64,000 nt of DNA from Nocardia ninae NBRC 108245 (GCF_007990755.1 NZ_BJXA01000036.1:21108-85107), one strand, 5' to 3'; counted from the stretch's first letter, positions 50,236-59,374 are shown. Notes: generated by a model from the letters alone, not told the origin. A program made the numbers and translations.

Positions 50236-51306
50236 ATGCTTATGCCTTTGCCGACCGAACCGATTGGGAGTATCCCGCGGCCAACGGCGCTATTGACGGG
50301 AATGCAGGACCATGCCGCTGGTCGGACTACCGACGCGGCCCTCGCCGATCTCTATGACGCGGCGGTGCAGGACACCATCGCGCGTCTGGAATCGCTTGGG
50401 TCGCCGGTAGTTACGGACGGCGAGCAGAGTAAGCCCAGTTTTGTGAGTTATCCACTGGCCGGATTGACGAACCTCAGTCCCGATGGTGCGGTGATTCCCT
50501 TCGCGGACGGTCACACGCGGCAGTTGCCGGCGTTGAGCGCAGGGCCGTTTCGATATGCGACGTTCAGTGCGCAGTATCTGCAGGCCGCTCGGAAGTATGC
50601 GACGGCGCCGGTCAAGCAAGCCGTGATCGCGGCTTCCGCGATGAGCCTGTTGTATCCCGCGAACGGCATCAGCGGGTACTCGCGAGAACAGTTCCTCGAC
50701 GATCTCGTCGACAATGTAGAAGCCGACATTCGCGGGGCGTTCGATTGTGGTGCGCACTCGGTCCAACTCGACTTCACCGAGGGGCGACTGTCGCTCAAGC
50801 TCGATCCTTCCGGTGGGTTGCTCGACTCGTTCGTCGCGTTGAACAATCGGGTGCTCGATCGATTCACACCGGAGCAGCGGCAGCGGATCGGCGTACACAC
50901 TTGCCCTGGCGGGGACCAAGATTCGACCCACAGCCTCGACGTGGACTACGCGGAGTTGTTGCCGAAACTGTTCGGCATTCATGCCGGGCAGTTCTACGTC
51001 CAGCTTGCCAGCGAGCCCGATCCCGATCGAGTCCTACAGGTCATCGCCGAGCACTTGCCGGCGGACGCCCGGATTTTCGTCGGTGTCATCGACCCGATCG
51101 ATCCGGCCGTCGAAACGGCGGAGCAGGTGCGGGACCGGGTGCTCAACGCCGCTCGGCACCTGCCCGTGGACCGACTCGGCACGTGCGACGACTGCGGATT
51201 CGCACCATTCGGCGACGATGTCTCTACGTCGCGAGAAACCGCGTTCGCGAAAGTTCGTGCCCGCATCGAAGGCACCGCGGCGGCGTCCGAAGAACTCGGC
51301 GTGTGA
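50236..51306 (+). CDS. MetE C-terminal-like methyltransferase
   Basis: The ATG at 50236, after AAGGGGA, gives 356 residues: MLMPLPTEPIGSIPRP, then a TIM barrel of the cobalamin-independent methionine synthase catalytic half. The zinc-ligand residues seem kept: HTC in GVHTCPGGDQDS, a Glu in VQLASEP and a final Cys in GTCDDCGFAPFGDD. MetE itself is about 750 residues with a duplicated N-terminal half; this is a core-only version. It may transfer a methyl group from a donor other than folate. Its terminator is the hairpin at 51320-51351. Confidence 0.8.
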   Translation: MLMPLPTEPIGSIPRPTALLTGMQDHAAGRTTDAALADLYDAAVQDTIARLESLGSPVVTDGEQSKPSFVSYPLAGLTNLSPDGAVIPFADGHTRQLPALSAGPFRYATFSAQYLQAARKYATAPVKQAVIAASAMSLLYPANGISGYSREQFLDDLVDNVEADIRGAFDCGAHSVQLDFTEGRLSLKLDPSGGLLDSFVALNNRVLDRFTPEQRQRIGVHTCPGGDQDSTHSLDVDYAELLPKLFGIHAGQFYVQLASEPDPDRVLQVIAEHLPADARIFVGVIDPIDPAVETAEQVRDRVLNAARHLPVDRLGTCDDCGFAPFGDDVSTSRETAFAKVRARIEGTAAASEELGV

Positions 51307-51319
51307 GCTGACAGAGCAG

Positions 51320-51351
51320 GGGGCCGGCCGACTCATCATCGGATCGGCCCC
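51320..51351 (+). terminator. Hairpin after the MetE-like gene
   Basis: GGGGCCG (51320-51326) pairs with CGGCCCC (51345-51351), 13 bases after the stop. It may also end the convergent oxygenase transcript. Confidence 0.5.
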
Positions 51352-51353
51352 TA

Positions 51354-51464
51354 CTACTGCCCACGCTGCCCTTCATGACGTGCGATGAACTCCGCGACCA
51401 AGTCGCAGACCCGGTCGGGCTCGGTGAAGCAGACGAAGTGGCCGGAGTTCAGCACTCTGTCACC
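51354..51464 (-). pseudogene. C-terminal remnant of an alpha/beta-hydrolase
   Basis: A minus frame of about 37 codons reads GDRVLNSGHFVCFTEPDRV followed by CDLVAEFIARHEG and a stop at 51354. This is the typical last segment of an alpha/beta hydrolase (catalytic His in SGHFVCFTEP). It directly abuts the stop of the oxygenase gene in another frame, so a deletion has fused the oxygenase end to this scar. Confidence 0.55.
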
Positions 51465-52446
51465 GGGTGATCACATAGCCGTCGTGTGCGCGGTGGTCGC
51501 GGGAGCGGCGGAGGTCGGCGATGGCGAAGGTGCGTTGTACCCAACGGTCGGCACCGTCGTAGCGGGGGCGAAAGGCGGTGCGGCCGTGGACCGTAACGCG
51601 GTTGTCCACGATGACCAGGTCGCCGGGGGTGAGTCTGGTGGTGCGGGCGGCGGTGTTGCAGGCGTGGCCGAAGGCAGTGAGCGCGGTGACGGCCCGTGGT
51701 GTCAATGCGGTGGTCGCGATGGTGGCCATTCGGATATCGGGGTCTTCCGGGGCGCCGGACAGTAAGGGCTGGGGTGCGACGATCGTGTTGTCCACGCCGA
51801 AGGACGGCGGCGGTGCGGTGCGAAATTCCGGAGTGAACAGTACCTTTCGGCTCACTGCGGAGAGCAGTGGTAGCACTTCACGGAGGCACGCCGTGCGCAG
51901 GCCCGCGACCCCGTCGTGGTCGGCGCGCAGACACAGCAACAGCACGTAGTCGGGTTCGTGTCGGTGGAAGGCGTTTTCGTTGTGAAAGGTGAGCAGCACC
52001 GAACCCGCGTTGCCCGAGAAGGTTTCCTTGCCGGGCACCGGCACGACGTCCTGCACCAGGGCCCCGGATTTCTCGGCCAGGTACGCGACCGGGTCGCCCA
52101 GCCCGCAGGCGATCATGGTGAGTACCGCTGCGGCGACGGTAGCTTCGCGCTGTACCGAATCCGGTACGGACGGCGTCGCGGGCAATCCGGCGGCATCGAC
52201 GGGTAAGCCACGGATCACCAGCGCTCCACGCGGGCCGGAGTGTCGCCGGAATTGCCGCACGCTGCGGCGCAGGGACAGCGGCAGTTCGTCCCACGCATCC
52301 CGAGCGCGCGCCACCCATTCGTCGGCGTCCACCCGATCGTGGGTACCGCCGCACAGCGCGCGGGCGACCTTATCGGTCTCGGTGGTATCGCCGGGATGCA
52401 AGGTCAGGTCAGGGGTTTCGTCGGTGGGGTCGGCGATCTCGTGCAT
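51460..52446 (-). CDS. TauD/TfdA-like Fe(II)/2-oxoglutarate oxygenase
   Basis: The ATG at 52446, preceded by GGAGGG, gives 328 residues. The iron-binding H-x-E appears in TFHNENAFHRHEPD, the distal His in VDNRVTVHGRTAF and the 2-oxoglutarate-binding Arg in WVQRTF. The layout recalls clavaminate-synthase-like amino-acid oxygenases (AsnO/VioC), which hydroxylate free or bound amino acids, but the substrate is not deducible. It lies 23 bases after the 369-residue gene in the same operon, and an AraC regulator is divergent upstream. Confidence 0.82.
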   Translation of the reverse strand: MHEIADPTDETPDLTLHPGDTTETDKVARALCGGTHDRVDADEWVARARDAWDELPLSLRRSVRQFRRHSGPRGALVIRGLPVDAAGLPATPSVPDSVQREATVAAAVLTMIACGLGDPVAYLAEKSGALVQDVVPVPGKETFSGNAGSVLLTFHNENAFHRHEPDYVLLLCLRADHDGVAGLRTACLREVLPLLSAVSRKVLFTPEFRTAPPPSFGVDNTIVAPQPLLSGAPEDPDIRMATIATTALTPRAVTALTAFGHACNTAARTTRLTPGDLVIVDNRVTVHGRTAFRPRYDGADRWVQRTFAIADLRRSRDHRAHDGYVITR

Positions 52447-52469
52447 CAAGGCCCTCCTGCCCGGTGCGC

Positions 52470-53579
52470 CTAGCGCCGCAAAGCGGCCACGGCGTCAGCG
52501 ATGTAGTGGTCGCCGAACTGGATCAGCGGCGCGTACTGGGCGGCCCGCCGGTGCCGCATCAGGCGCAATTCGCCGACGGCATTGTCCGGACCGGTGGGCA
52601 ACTGCGCGATGGAGCGGCGCAACCGCACCATCGAATAGGCAAGGGTGACATGGCGTTCGCTGTCCACGAGGTCGGCTTCGAGCAGCGCACTGCGCGCGGC
52701 GGCGAGGTCGGGGTCGCGGGCGACCAGGTGGCCATAGGTATCCGGGACAGCCCTGAGCAGGTCCTTCATCGCGCCGCGAAATGTCTTGTAGCCGCGATGT
52801 TGTCGCCCGCTCAACGGGATCGCTACGTCGGGTGGTTGCATGGTGGGCCGCACGGTCTCCATGTAGTAGTCCACCGGAATCGTGCTGGCGTGCGTCATCG
52901 CCGCGGGGAAACCACGGACGAATGTGGTGGCGTGCGCGAGCCGCGCCAACGCGGCCTCGGCCGCTCCGTCACGCAGATGATGCACCGCGTCCGACACCGC
53001 GACCGCCGCACAGATGTTGAACAGAACGTGCACCTGATGCCCGACGAGCCACCGGGCCGTCCATTCGCTTTCCAGCGATACCTCTTCGGGCACAACAACA
53101 TTGGGCGACCCGTCGCAGGCCACGTCACCCGCCGTGCTGCCGGTGAGGTCGAGTACGGCCTGACGCATCGCCGCGACTTCTACCGCCAGGTCGGCGCCGG
53201 ACAGCGGCGCGCGACATAGGTCGAGCACACCGCGATAGACCACGAGCACCCCGTGCAGGGCCGTCTGCTGGTCGGACAGGTCCACCTCGCGAACCCGAAA
53301 GAACGACTGGCTCCCCGACTCCGCGGGGAGATCCTCCCCTGCGATCGCTGCACGTTCCGTCGACAGTGCGCCTACCAACCCACCGGCAGCAGTAACGACT
53401 CGCTGCAATGCCGAAGTGCGTTCGATCGGCCCGGCATGCGTCGGCACCTCGGCCAGCGCCAGCGCAGTCCGCCGCGCTTTCCCTCGGACATGATCGTTGA
53501 GCTGCGGGATCTTTCTGCCGTCACGCAATCCCCGGAAAACAGCCACTGGCGGGTAGGGGGCCGTAGCCGAGGTGCCCAT
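52470..53579 (-). CDS. Uncharacterised protein paired with the 2-oxoglutarate oxygenase
   Basis: From the ATG at 53579 the product is 369 residues; the longer upstream frame is Arg-rich shadow. It is mostly alpha-helical, without signal peptide or membrane segment. Notable pieces are VDYYMETVRPTMQPP, IPLSGRQHRGYKTFRGAMKDLL and DSERHVTLAYSMVRLRR. The helical layout and the His/Arg-rich segments remind me of the PrnB/indoleamine-dioxygenase-like heme proteins, but that is a weak impression, not an assignment. Its tight linkage to an amino-acid-type oxygenase suggests that both act on the same small molecule. Confidence 0.55.
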   Translation of the reverse strand: MGTSATAPYPPVAVFRGLRDGRKIPQLNDHVRGKARRTALALAEVPTHAGPIERTSALQRVVTAAGGLVGALSTERAAIAGEDLPAESGSQSFFRVREVDLSDQQTALHGVLVVYRGVLDLCRAPLSGADLAVEVAAMRQAVLDLTGSTAGDVACDGSPNVVVPEEVSLESEWTARWLVGHQVHVLFNICAAVAVSDAVHHLRDGAAEAALARLAHATTFVRGFPAAMTHASTIPVDYYMETVRPTMQPPDVAIPLSGRQHRGYKTFRGAMKDLLRAVPDTYGHLVARDPDLAAARSALLEADLVDSERHVTLAYSMVRLRRSIAQLPTGPDNAVGELRLMRHRRAAQYAPLIQFGDHYIADAVAALRR

Positions 53580-54006
53580 GCCAACCAGGGTATCCCGGCC
53601 GACGCCGGCCCCGACGGATTTCCCGTTGCACCCACCGGTCGAACTTCGTTGTGCGATCAGAGATCTCGCCCTACAGCAGATCCTCCGCATGCGCGAGTCA
53701 GCGTTCCGGCGTGCCCGGCTGGCGCGAGTTGCCGGCCACGCTGCCGCGTATAGCGCCCTGACGCAACAGTCCGATCGACGGCACGATCTCTGGATTACGG
53801 TGGGCTGACCTCGCTCACGAGCCGGGCCCAGCTCGGGAGCGTTTGCCGCGGCGTTGAAGCAAGCACTCGATGGCTCGTTGCGCGAAGTCAACTCACCTGA
53901 TTCGTACCGTACCGCCGGGGATGGCGGGACAATCGGCTCAGCGTGCACGTTGGTTCGGCTGACGATGCACCGCAGGTCGATTCAGTGGTGATGAAGGAGG
54001 ATCGAC
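53580..54006. other. 427-base divergent intergenic region
   Basis: It separates the oxygenase operon (minus) from the AraC gene (plus). A plus frame ending about 53808 has some coding character (LALQQILRMRESAFRRARLA) and may be a remnant, but no start or family is clear. No strong hairpin is seen. Confidence 0.45.
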
Positions 54007-55005
54007 ATGGTGGTCGTGCTGGACACCGATGCGCTCGCTCCCTCGGATCGGGTGGAGGCGGTAGTCGCGACTGTGCAGGATGCCTCGGCGCCGACACACG
54101 TGGTACTGAAGCCGTCGGACCGCCCGGTCCATGCGCACCTCGATGCTTGGCAGTTCGGTCAGGTCAGCCTTGTTCAGGCGCAGATGCCGGACCTCGAGCT
54201 GGTCCGGACACCGAAACAGGTTCGGGTGACACCGAGTTCGCTCGTCGCCGTCGAGGTGCAGCGGCGGGCCTGTTCCCGACTGACCCAAGGCGACGTGCAA
54301 CACGAACTCACGCCGGGCGACCTGTTCTTCATGGATTTCGACCTCCCGTACGAACTCGACTGGCACGGTGGCGGAACCACGGCACTGTTCCTGCCGGAAG
54401 ATCAGCTGGGGATACCCAAGGCGTTGATCCGCAGCGTCCTGGGCACGGTGCGGCACAGCGCGCTCGCTTCGCTGGTCACGAAACAGATTGCGCTGATGGG
54501 GGAATCGGCCGAAGCATTGCATGCGGATCCGGCCGCACCCGAGCTGGGTGCCGCGTGTATCGAGATGGTGCGCGCCTTGTTCAGCTCGGCGGCCGGCGGC
54601 AGCGAAGACAGCACGGCATTACCCGAAGATGTTCTGGTGCAACAGGTTCGCGACTATGTGCGCCGGCACCTGCTCGATCCGGACCTCTGCCCGGCCGGTA
54701 TCGCTCGCGCCCACCACATCTCGGTGCGCTACCTGTACAAGCTCTGCGAGCGCGCCGGACTCAGCCTCGAACAGTGGATCATCACCGAACGTCTCGAGCG
54801 TGCGCGAAATATTCTGGCGCGCCCCGACGCGAGGCAACGCTCCATTGCGGCCGTCGCGCACCGCCACGGCTTCCGAGATCAGACCCACTTCGCCCGCCGC
54901 TTCCGCGCCGCCTACGGTATGGCGCCGAGTGAGTGGCGGCGGGCGAACAGTTCCCCCGCAGATGCGCCGCTTACGACGATCCGAACCGCTCGGCCGAACC
55001 GCTAG
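54007..55005 (+). CDS. AraC-family regulator
   Basis: The 332-residue protein starts after AAGGAGGATCG. The N-terminal 170 residues resemble the AraC-binding-like/cupin domain (TPGDLFFMDFDLPYEL). The C-terminal 110 residues hold two HTH motifs (ICPAGIARAHHISVRYLYKL-like first helix-turn-helix; RSIAAVAHRHGFRDQTHFARRFRAAYGMAPSEWR second, the AraC signature). It is divergent from the oxygenase operon, its most likely target, with a 427-base gap. Confidence 0.87.
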   Translation: MVVVLDTDALAPSDRVEAVVATVQDASAPTHVVLKPSDRPVHAHLDAWQFGQVSLVQAQMPDLELVRTPKQVRVTPSSLVAVEVQRRACSRLTQGDVQHELTPGDLFFMDFDLPYELDWHGGGTTALFLPEDQLGIPKALIRSVLGTVRHSALASLVTKQIALMGESAEALHADPAAPELGAACIEMVRALFSSAAGGSEDSTALPEDVLVQQVRDYVRRHLLDPDLCPAGIARAHHISVRYLYKLCERAGLSLEQWIITERLERARNILARPDARQRSIAAVAHRHGFRDQTHFARRFRAAYGMAPSEWRRANSSPADAPLTTIRTARPNR

Positions 55006-55055
55006 TGTCGCCGCAGTTCGCGGACCACTGCGCCCGCACCAGGCAGAATGGCCGG

Positions 55056-55526
55056 GTGGATGTCCCTGCTGCTCGAACCGAACCGACGCCGGCCATCTCG
55101 GTCGAGGCGCAGCTCAGCGCCTTACTGGGCCCGCTGCGGCGGGCCGTGCTGCGCCGCACCAGAGCCGCGGAGGGGCTGCCGGATCTGCCGGAGGCGCAGA
55201 TCGAACTGCTGCGCCTCCTGGTCGGCGCCGAGGGGGTGCCGCCGAGCCTCGCGGCTACCGAACTCAAGGTGGCGCAGTCGACGATCAGCAATCTGATCCG
55301 GACGATGACCGCGGCGGGATTGGTCGAGCGGGTGCCGTCACCGACGGATGGACGGGCGGCGGTGCTGGTGGCCTCGCCGACGGCACGGGAACTGCTGGCC
55401 AGATACGACCGCGCGAGCGCCGCCATGCTGCGTGAATCCCTCGCGAAGCTACCCGCCGCCGATCGGGAACGACTGGAATCCGCGCTCCCCGCGCTACAGC
55501 AGTTGCTTTCTGTATTGAGCGAATGA
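55056..55526 (+). CDS. MarR-family regulator
   Basis: The GTG at 55056 gives 156 residues. The winged helix is evident: PPSLAATELKVAQSTISNLIRTMTAAGLVERVPSPTDGRAA, followed by a long C-terminal helix. It lies 90 bases upstream of the secreted carboxylesterase and directly precedes that gene's promoter, which carries a CTTTTG-N3-CAAAAG operator between -35 and -10. The same operator sits at padC. By analogy with hydroxycinnamate-responsive MarR regulators (HcaR/FerC/FerR types) it may sense a hydroxycinnamate or its ester; that is an inference from context. Confidence 0.83.
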   Translation: MDVPAARTEPTPAISVEAQLSALLGPLRRAVLRRTRAAEGLPDLPEAQIELLRLLVGAEGVPPSLAATELKVAQSTISNLIRTMTAAGLVERVPSPTDGRAAVLVASPTARELLARYDRASAAMLRESLAKLPAADRERLESALPALQQLLSVLSE

Positions 55527-55571
55527 CCTTGCCGGAACCTCGATAGTGGTTCCCTCGGCGCCCCCAGTGCC

Positions 55572-55600
55572 TTACAGTGCTTTTGTTTCAAAAGTATAAT
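55572..55600 (+). promoter_or_regulatory. Carboxylesterase promoter with MarR-type operator
   Basis: TTACAG (55572-55577), 17 bases, then a perfect TATAAT (55595-55600). The spacer holds the palindrome CTTTTGTTTCAAAAG (55580-55594), which ends directly against the -10. A repressor bound here would block RNA polymerase. Confidence 0.8.
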
Positions 55601-55616
55601 TCCTGTGGGAGCATTC

Positions 55617-57245
55617 ATGCGGGCACGCACCGCCATATTCCGGCTCGACATGACCCGATGGTCGTCCTTGGCCGCGGTCATGATCAGCCTCGCCGTCGCA
55701 GCGTCCGCGGTCGCACATCCTCGCGCCGATGCGGCCCCGACCACGCCCGACACGGCGGTGACCGTCACCGGCGGCCCGATCCAGGGCAGGCACACCGACG
55801 GCATCGTGCACTACCTCGGCGTGCCGTTCGCGGCCCCGGCCACCGGCGAGCACCGCTTCGCACCGCCGCAGCCTGCCGTTCCGTGGACGCAGGTGCGTCC
55901 GGCGATCGCGCACGGCCCGCAATGCCCCCAGTCCTCCCCGCTACCGATCGACGTCGCGTTGCAGGAGTCGAGCGAGGATTGCCTGAGCATCGATATCTAC
56001 GTGCCCCAGCATGCCGCGACTACCGCGCTGCCCGTCATGGTGTGGTTTTACGGTGGCGCTTTCGTGCTCGGCTCCAACGCCCAATACGACTCCCCGGCCA
56101 GGCTGGTGCGGGAAGGCAAAGTCATCGTGGCCATCCCCAATTACCGCGTGGGACCCTTCGGTTTCCTCGCGCTTCCCGAACTGGCCGACAGCAACGGCGG
56201 CATCGCAGGCACCTACGGCACCCTCGACCAGCAGGCCGCGCTGCGCTGGACCCGCGACAACGCCGCCGTGTTCGGCGGGGATCCGGGCAACGTCACCATC
56301 TTCGGGGAATCCGCGGGCGGCATGAGCGTGTGCACCCAGCTCGCTTCCCCACTGGCACGTGGACTTTTCGACAAGGCCATCATCGAAAGCGGTTCGTGCG
56401 CACGAAGTCCGCTCCAGCCGCCGAGCAAGGACCTCGCCTATCAACGCTCCGCCGACTATGCCGCCGGTCTAGGGTGCACCGACCCGCTCACCCGGCAGCA
56501 CTGCCTGCGCACACTGCCCGCCGACGCTCTACTCGACTCCCCCACAACGGCATTGACGTCGATGGCGGTGGGATGGAGTCCGGTTCTCGACGGAGTCGTG
56601 GTGACCACCGAACCCGAACAAGCCCTGGCCGCCGGAGCAGCACACGACACGCCCTTGATCGTCGGCAGCAACGCCGACGAAGGCGCCACCTTCCTCGCAC
56701 TGCTCGACTACGCGCGCGGAACCACCCCTACCGCAGCCGAATATCAGAACTGGGCACGACAACTGTTCGGCGACAACAGCACTCAGGTCCTGGACCGATA
56801 CCCGCCGTCCCGCTTCCCGACCCCCGCCGCCGCCAAGGAACGGGTGATCACGGATGGGTTCTTCGCCTGCCCAGCACTGTTCACCACCGAAGCCGCCCGT
56901 CGAGGCGGTGCCCAGGTGTGGCAGTACCGGTTCAACGACGCACCACTCGGCCGGAATCCATTGCTACCGGGCGCCTTCCACGGCGCGGAGGTGCCCTACG
57001 TCTTCTCCGGGCTGATGGGCGTGCACATCCCCCTGCCGCCGCCCGCCGACCGACTCTCCCAGCGAATCCAGCAGAGCTGGGCGCAATTCGCGCACACCGG
57101 CGACCCGGTAACACCGGACTTCACCCCGTGGCCGACTACGGCGGGCAGCACCCTCGAACTCAGCAGTGACCACATCGCGGTAGCCGACTCGTTCGCCCAC
57201 CAGCATCACTGCGACCTGTGGTCAGGTATCCGCCACATCGGTTAG
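55617..57245 (+). CDS. Secreted type B carboxylesterase
   Basis: The ATG at 55617, five bases after GGGAG, gives 542 residues. A signal peptide (about 1-40, cleavage near PRADAAP) precedes a full carboxylesterase/para-nitrobenzyl esterase domain. It has EDCLSIDIYVP, the oxyanion loop VMVWFYGGAFVLGS, nucleophile FGESAGGMS, acid in GSNADEGATFL and His in PGAFHGAEVPYVF. It would hydrolyse carboxylic esters outside the cell. Shared promoter architecture with padC suggests hydroxycinnamate esters as substrate, releasing acids that padC then decarboxylates; the class as such does not prove feruloyl specificity. Confidence 0.87.
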   Translation: MRARTAIFRLDMTRWSSLAAVMISLAVAASAVAHPRADAAPTTPDTAVTVTGGPIQGRHTDGIVHYLGVPFAAPATGEHRFAPPQPAVPWTQVRPAIAHGPQCPQSSPLPIDVALQESSEDCLSIDIYVPQHAATTALPVMVWFYGGAFVLGSNAQYDSPARLVREGKVIVAIPNYRVGPFGFLALPELADSNGGIAGTYGTLDQQAALRWTRDNAAVFGGDPGNVTIFGESAGGMSVCTQLASPLARGLFDKAIIESGSCARSPLQPPSKDLAYQRSADYAAGLGCTDPLTRQHCLRTLPADALLDSPTTALTSMAVGWSPVLDGVVVTTEPEQALAAGAAHDTPLIVGSNADEGATFLALLDYARGTTPTAAEYQNWARQLFGDNSTQVLDRYPPSRFPTPAAAKERVITDGFFACPALFTTEAARRGGAQVWQYRFNDAPLGRNPLLPGAFHGAEVPYVFSGLMGVHIPLPPPADRLSQRIQQSWAQFAHTGDPVTPDFTPWPTTAGSTLELSSDHIAVADSFAHQHHCDLWSGIRHIG

Positions 57246-57308
57246 CCCCGGAATTCTCAGCTACCGCGAAACCCCTCCGACCGAATATGAACTCAGCGCA
57301 AAAGGCCG

Positions 57309-58403
57309 TTATGACGCGATGCCCGCAGCTCGGGCCGGCGACGCGAAAAGGTTCGGGTTCACCGCCGCATGACGCGGCAGTCCGTTGGCGTTGCGGGTCT
57401 GGCTCGGGGGTTCCCCGTTCCATCGCACGTAGGCTCTGCGGAACTCACGCACGTCGCGGTAGCCGGTCCGGGCGGCGATCTGGGTGATCGTCGCGCCGGT
57501 TTCCCGGACCAGGAACAGTGCGTGCCGCTGCCGGACTCGGTCACGGATGTCGCTGAACTTTTCACCGGCGGCGTGCAGGTGCCTGCGCAGGGTGCGTTCG
57601 GTAACGAAGAGCCGGTCAGCGACCTGAGCCATGGAGAGCGCGCTGCGCAGGTTCTCCGCGAGGATCGACTCGACCGACACCACGATGTCGTGCCGGGTGT
57701 CGTCGTCACCGCCCAGCTGCCGGCAGGCGTCCAGCGCCGCACTGCGACTGGCTTCGCTGTAGGTCGGCAGCGGGGTTTCCAGCCGCTGCGTGGGGAAGAC
57801 CAATTCGTTGACAGCACAGTCGAATTCGATCGGGCAGCGAAAGAAGCGACGATAGTCGGCGGCGTAGGCCGGTTCCGGGTAGCTGAGCCGGATCCGGACA
57901 GGATCGGTGTCGTCGCCGAGCAGCGAGCGCGCGAACGACATCGCCGCCGCCATCGCCTGCTCACACAGGAAGCGCACCAACTCCGGATCGGGAATGCGCT
58001 CGAAGTAATGGATGGTGCTCAACTCGCCGTCGCGGCTCAGTTCGATATCCAGCAAGCTATCGATCAACCGACGCAGCTGGAATCCCACGGCTGTCGCGTC
58101 CGCGACGGTCCGGCAGGACCGCATCGCGAAGCCGAGCAGCCCATAGCCGACCGCGGCATTGCGAGCTCCCACGGTGAGCCCGATCGGCCCTTCGGGCAGC
58201 GCACGCACGGCCCGGCGGATGATCGCGGTCGCCTGACGGTAGGACACCCACGTCTGAGGTAGATCCAGGCGTTCGGGCAGCACTCCCGTTCCGGCGAACC
58301 ACGAAGCGGTGTCCACGCCACCCTCGGCGGCAACATCACACAGCCGGGTGAGCAGAACCGGCGGAATGGTCGCCGCATTGAATCGCGAATCGCGCAGCTC
58401 CAT
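57309..58403 (-). CDS. AraC-family regulator with Arabinose_bd-type N-terminus
   Basis: The ATG at 58403 after GAGGGAG gives 364 residues, a normal length; the frame continues to 58604 with less likely starts. The first 200 residues (IPPVLLTRLCDVAAEGGVDTASWFAGTG through GYGLLGFAMRSCRTV and ADYRRFFRCPIEFD) match the Arabinose_bd ligand domain. The last 100 residues have the double HTH (MAQVADRLFVTERTLRRHLHAAG and ITQIAARTGYRDVREFRRAYVRWNGEPP). It converges on the carboxylesterase gene. The target is unknown; in mycobacteria such regulators control lipid or terpene genes. Confidence 0.85.
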   Translation of the reverse strand: MELRDSRFNAATIPPVLLTRLCDVAAEGGVDTASWFAGTGVLPERLDLPQTWVSYRQATAIIRRAVRALPEGPIGLTVGARNAAVGYGLLGFAMRSCRTVADATAVGFQLRRLIDSLLDIELSRDGELSTIHYFERIPDPELVRFLCEQAMAAAMSFARSLLGDDTDPVRIRLSYPEPAYAADYRRFFRCPIEFDCAVNELVFPTQRLETPLPTYSEASRSAALDACRQLGGDDDTRHDIVVSVESILAENLRSALSMAQVADRLFVTERTLRRHLHAAGEKFSDIRDRVRQRHALFLVRETGATITQIAARTGYRDVREFRRAYVRWNGEPPSQTRNANGLPRHAAVNPNLFASPARAAGIAS

Positions 58404-58628
58404 AGCGAACGACTCCCTCGCTGTCGCATCCGACCATTGCACCCGCGCTTCGGCCGCTGGGCGCAACTCCGACATCCAGTCCGGACCGGGCGGGCAAAAC
58501 CTGTCACTGCCGTGCATGTTGCCGCATAACCTTGCTCGAACAATACGAGAGAAGACCCGCATAATAGCAAACATGTGGCAAATTTCACGGTGGATCGATA
58601 GCAATGGCCGGGCAGCCTGCCGCCCAGA

Positions 58629-58955
58629 CTACTTCGGCGGCGCCTGAGTATTCGCGATCGCGCGTGCACGGCTGGAGCGTGCCGAGATCCCGCGACGCGC
58701 GAAACGGTGTCGCTCCGGCGGCGTCATCCCGCCCCAGACACCGAAGTTCTGATCATGGTCCAACGCGTAGTCGAGACACTGCCTGGCCACCTCACAGGAC
58801 GAGCACACGCGTTTGGCGTCACGCGAGTTGCCGCCCCGTTCGGGAAAGAACGCGTCCGGGTCGGTTTCGGCACACGCGGCCTCCCTGCGCCACGACTCCG
58901 GTTCGCGCTCTACCGAGCCGAACCATGACTGCCCGCCGAGTATTCGCAGCTTCAT
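58629..58955 (-). CDS. WhiB-family transcription factor
   Basis: The 108-residue protein has the four cysteines that hold a [4Fe-4S] cluster: C28 (REAACAETDP), C51 and C54 (VCSSC) and C60 (RQCLDYAL). The WhiB GVWGG turn follows, then a basic tail (ERHRFARRG). WhiB proteins act with the principal sigma factor at selected promoters and sense redox state. No neighbour shows a clear target; it lies between the AraC gene and the HdeD-like gene, on the minus strand. Confidence 0.93.
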   Translation of the reverse strand: MKLRILGGQSWFGSVEREPESWRREAACAETDPDAFFPERGGNSRDAKRVCSSCEVARQCLDYALDHDQNFGVWGGMTPPERHRFARRGISARSSRARAIANTQAPPK

Positions 58956-59374
58956 CTCAACCCCCTGGGTGATATCGTGCCGTCAAGCTTCTGAAATAGC
59001 TTGCAGGCAAACGTGATTCGCCGATCTCCGGCACTGGCGGCGACGCTGCCGAGGTATCTCCGTGTCCGAGAACATGATCCAACCTACAGTGACAGCTAAT
59101 TGTCGGCAACAGCTTCTTTGGCACTGCCGTACACTTGTGCGGGTTCGGCGACCCGCGAGCGCCTCCCGGCAACGACTTCCCCCACAGCTGCCAACCGCCC
59201 GAAATCGGACCGAGCATGTCCACCATCGCCGATTCGAACCCGGAAAACCGGGATCGGTTCGAGTTTCCAGCCGATCCAGGCATCCGAGGTGCGAGCAAAC
59301 GGACGTCCGGTTATGCACCCTTTCGGCCAGAAATGCCCTCACGCCACCGGTCGTGGCGGAAATAGGCTGCGGCA

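Noticed and set aside
55577-57169. Overlapping 530-codon plus frame in the carboxylesterase gene
   Set aside because: Arg-rich out-of-frame shadow; the other frame has signal peptide and all catalytic motifs.
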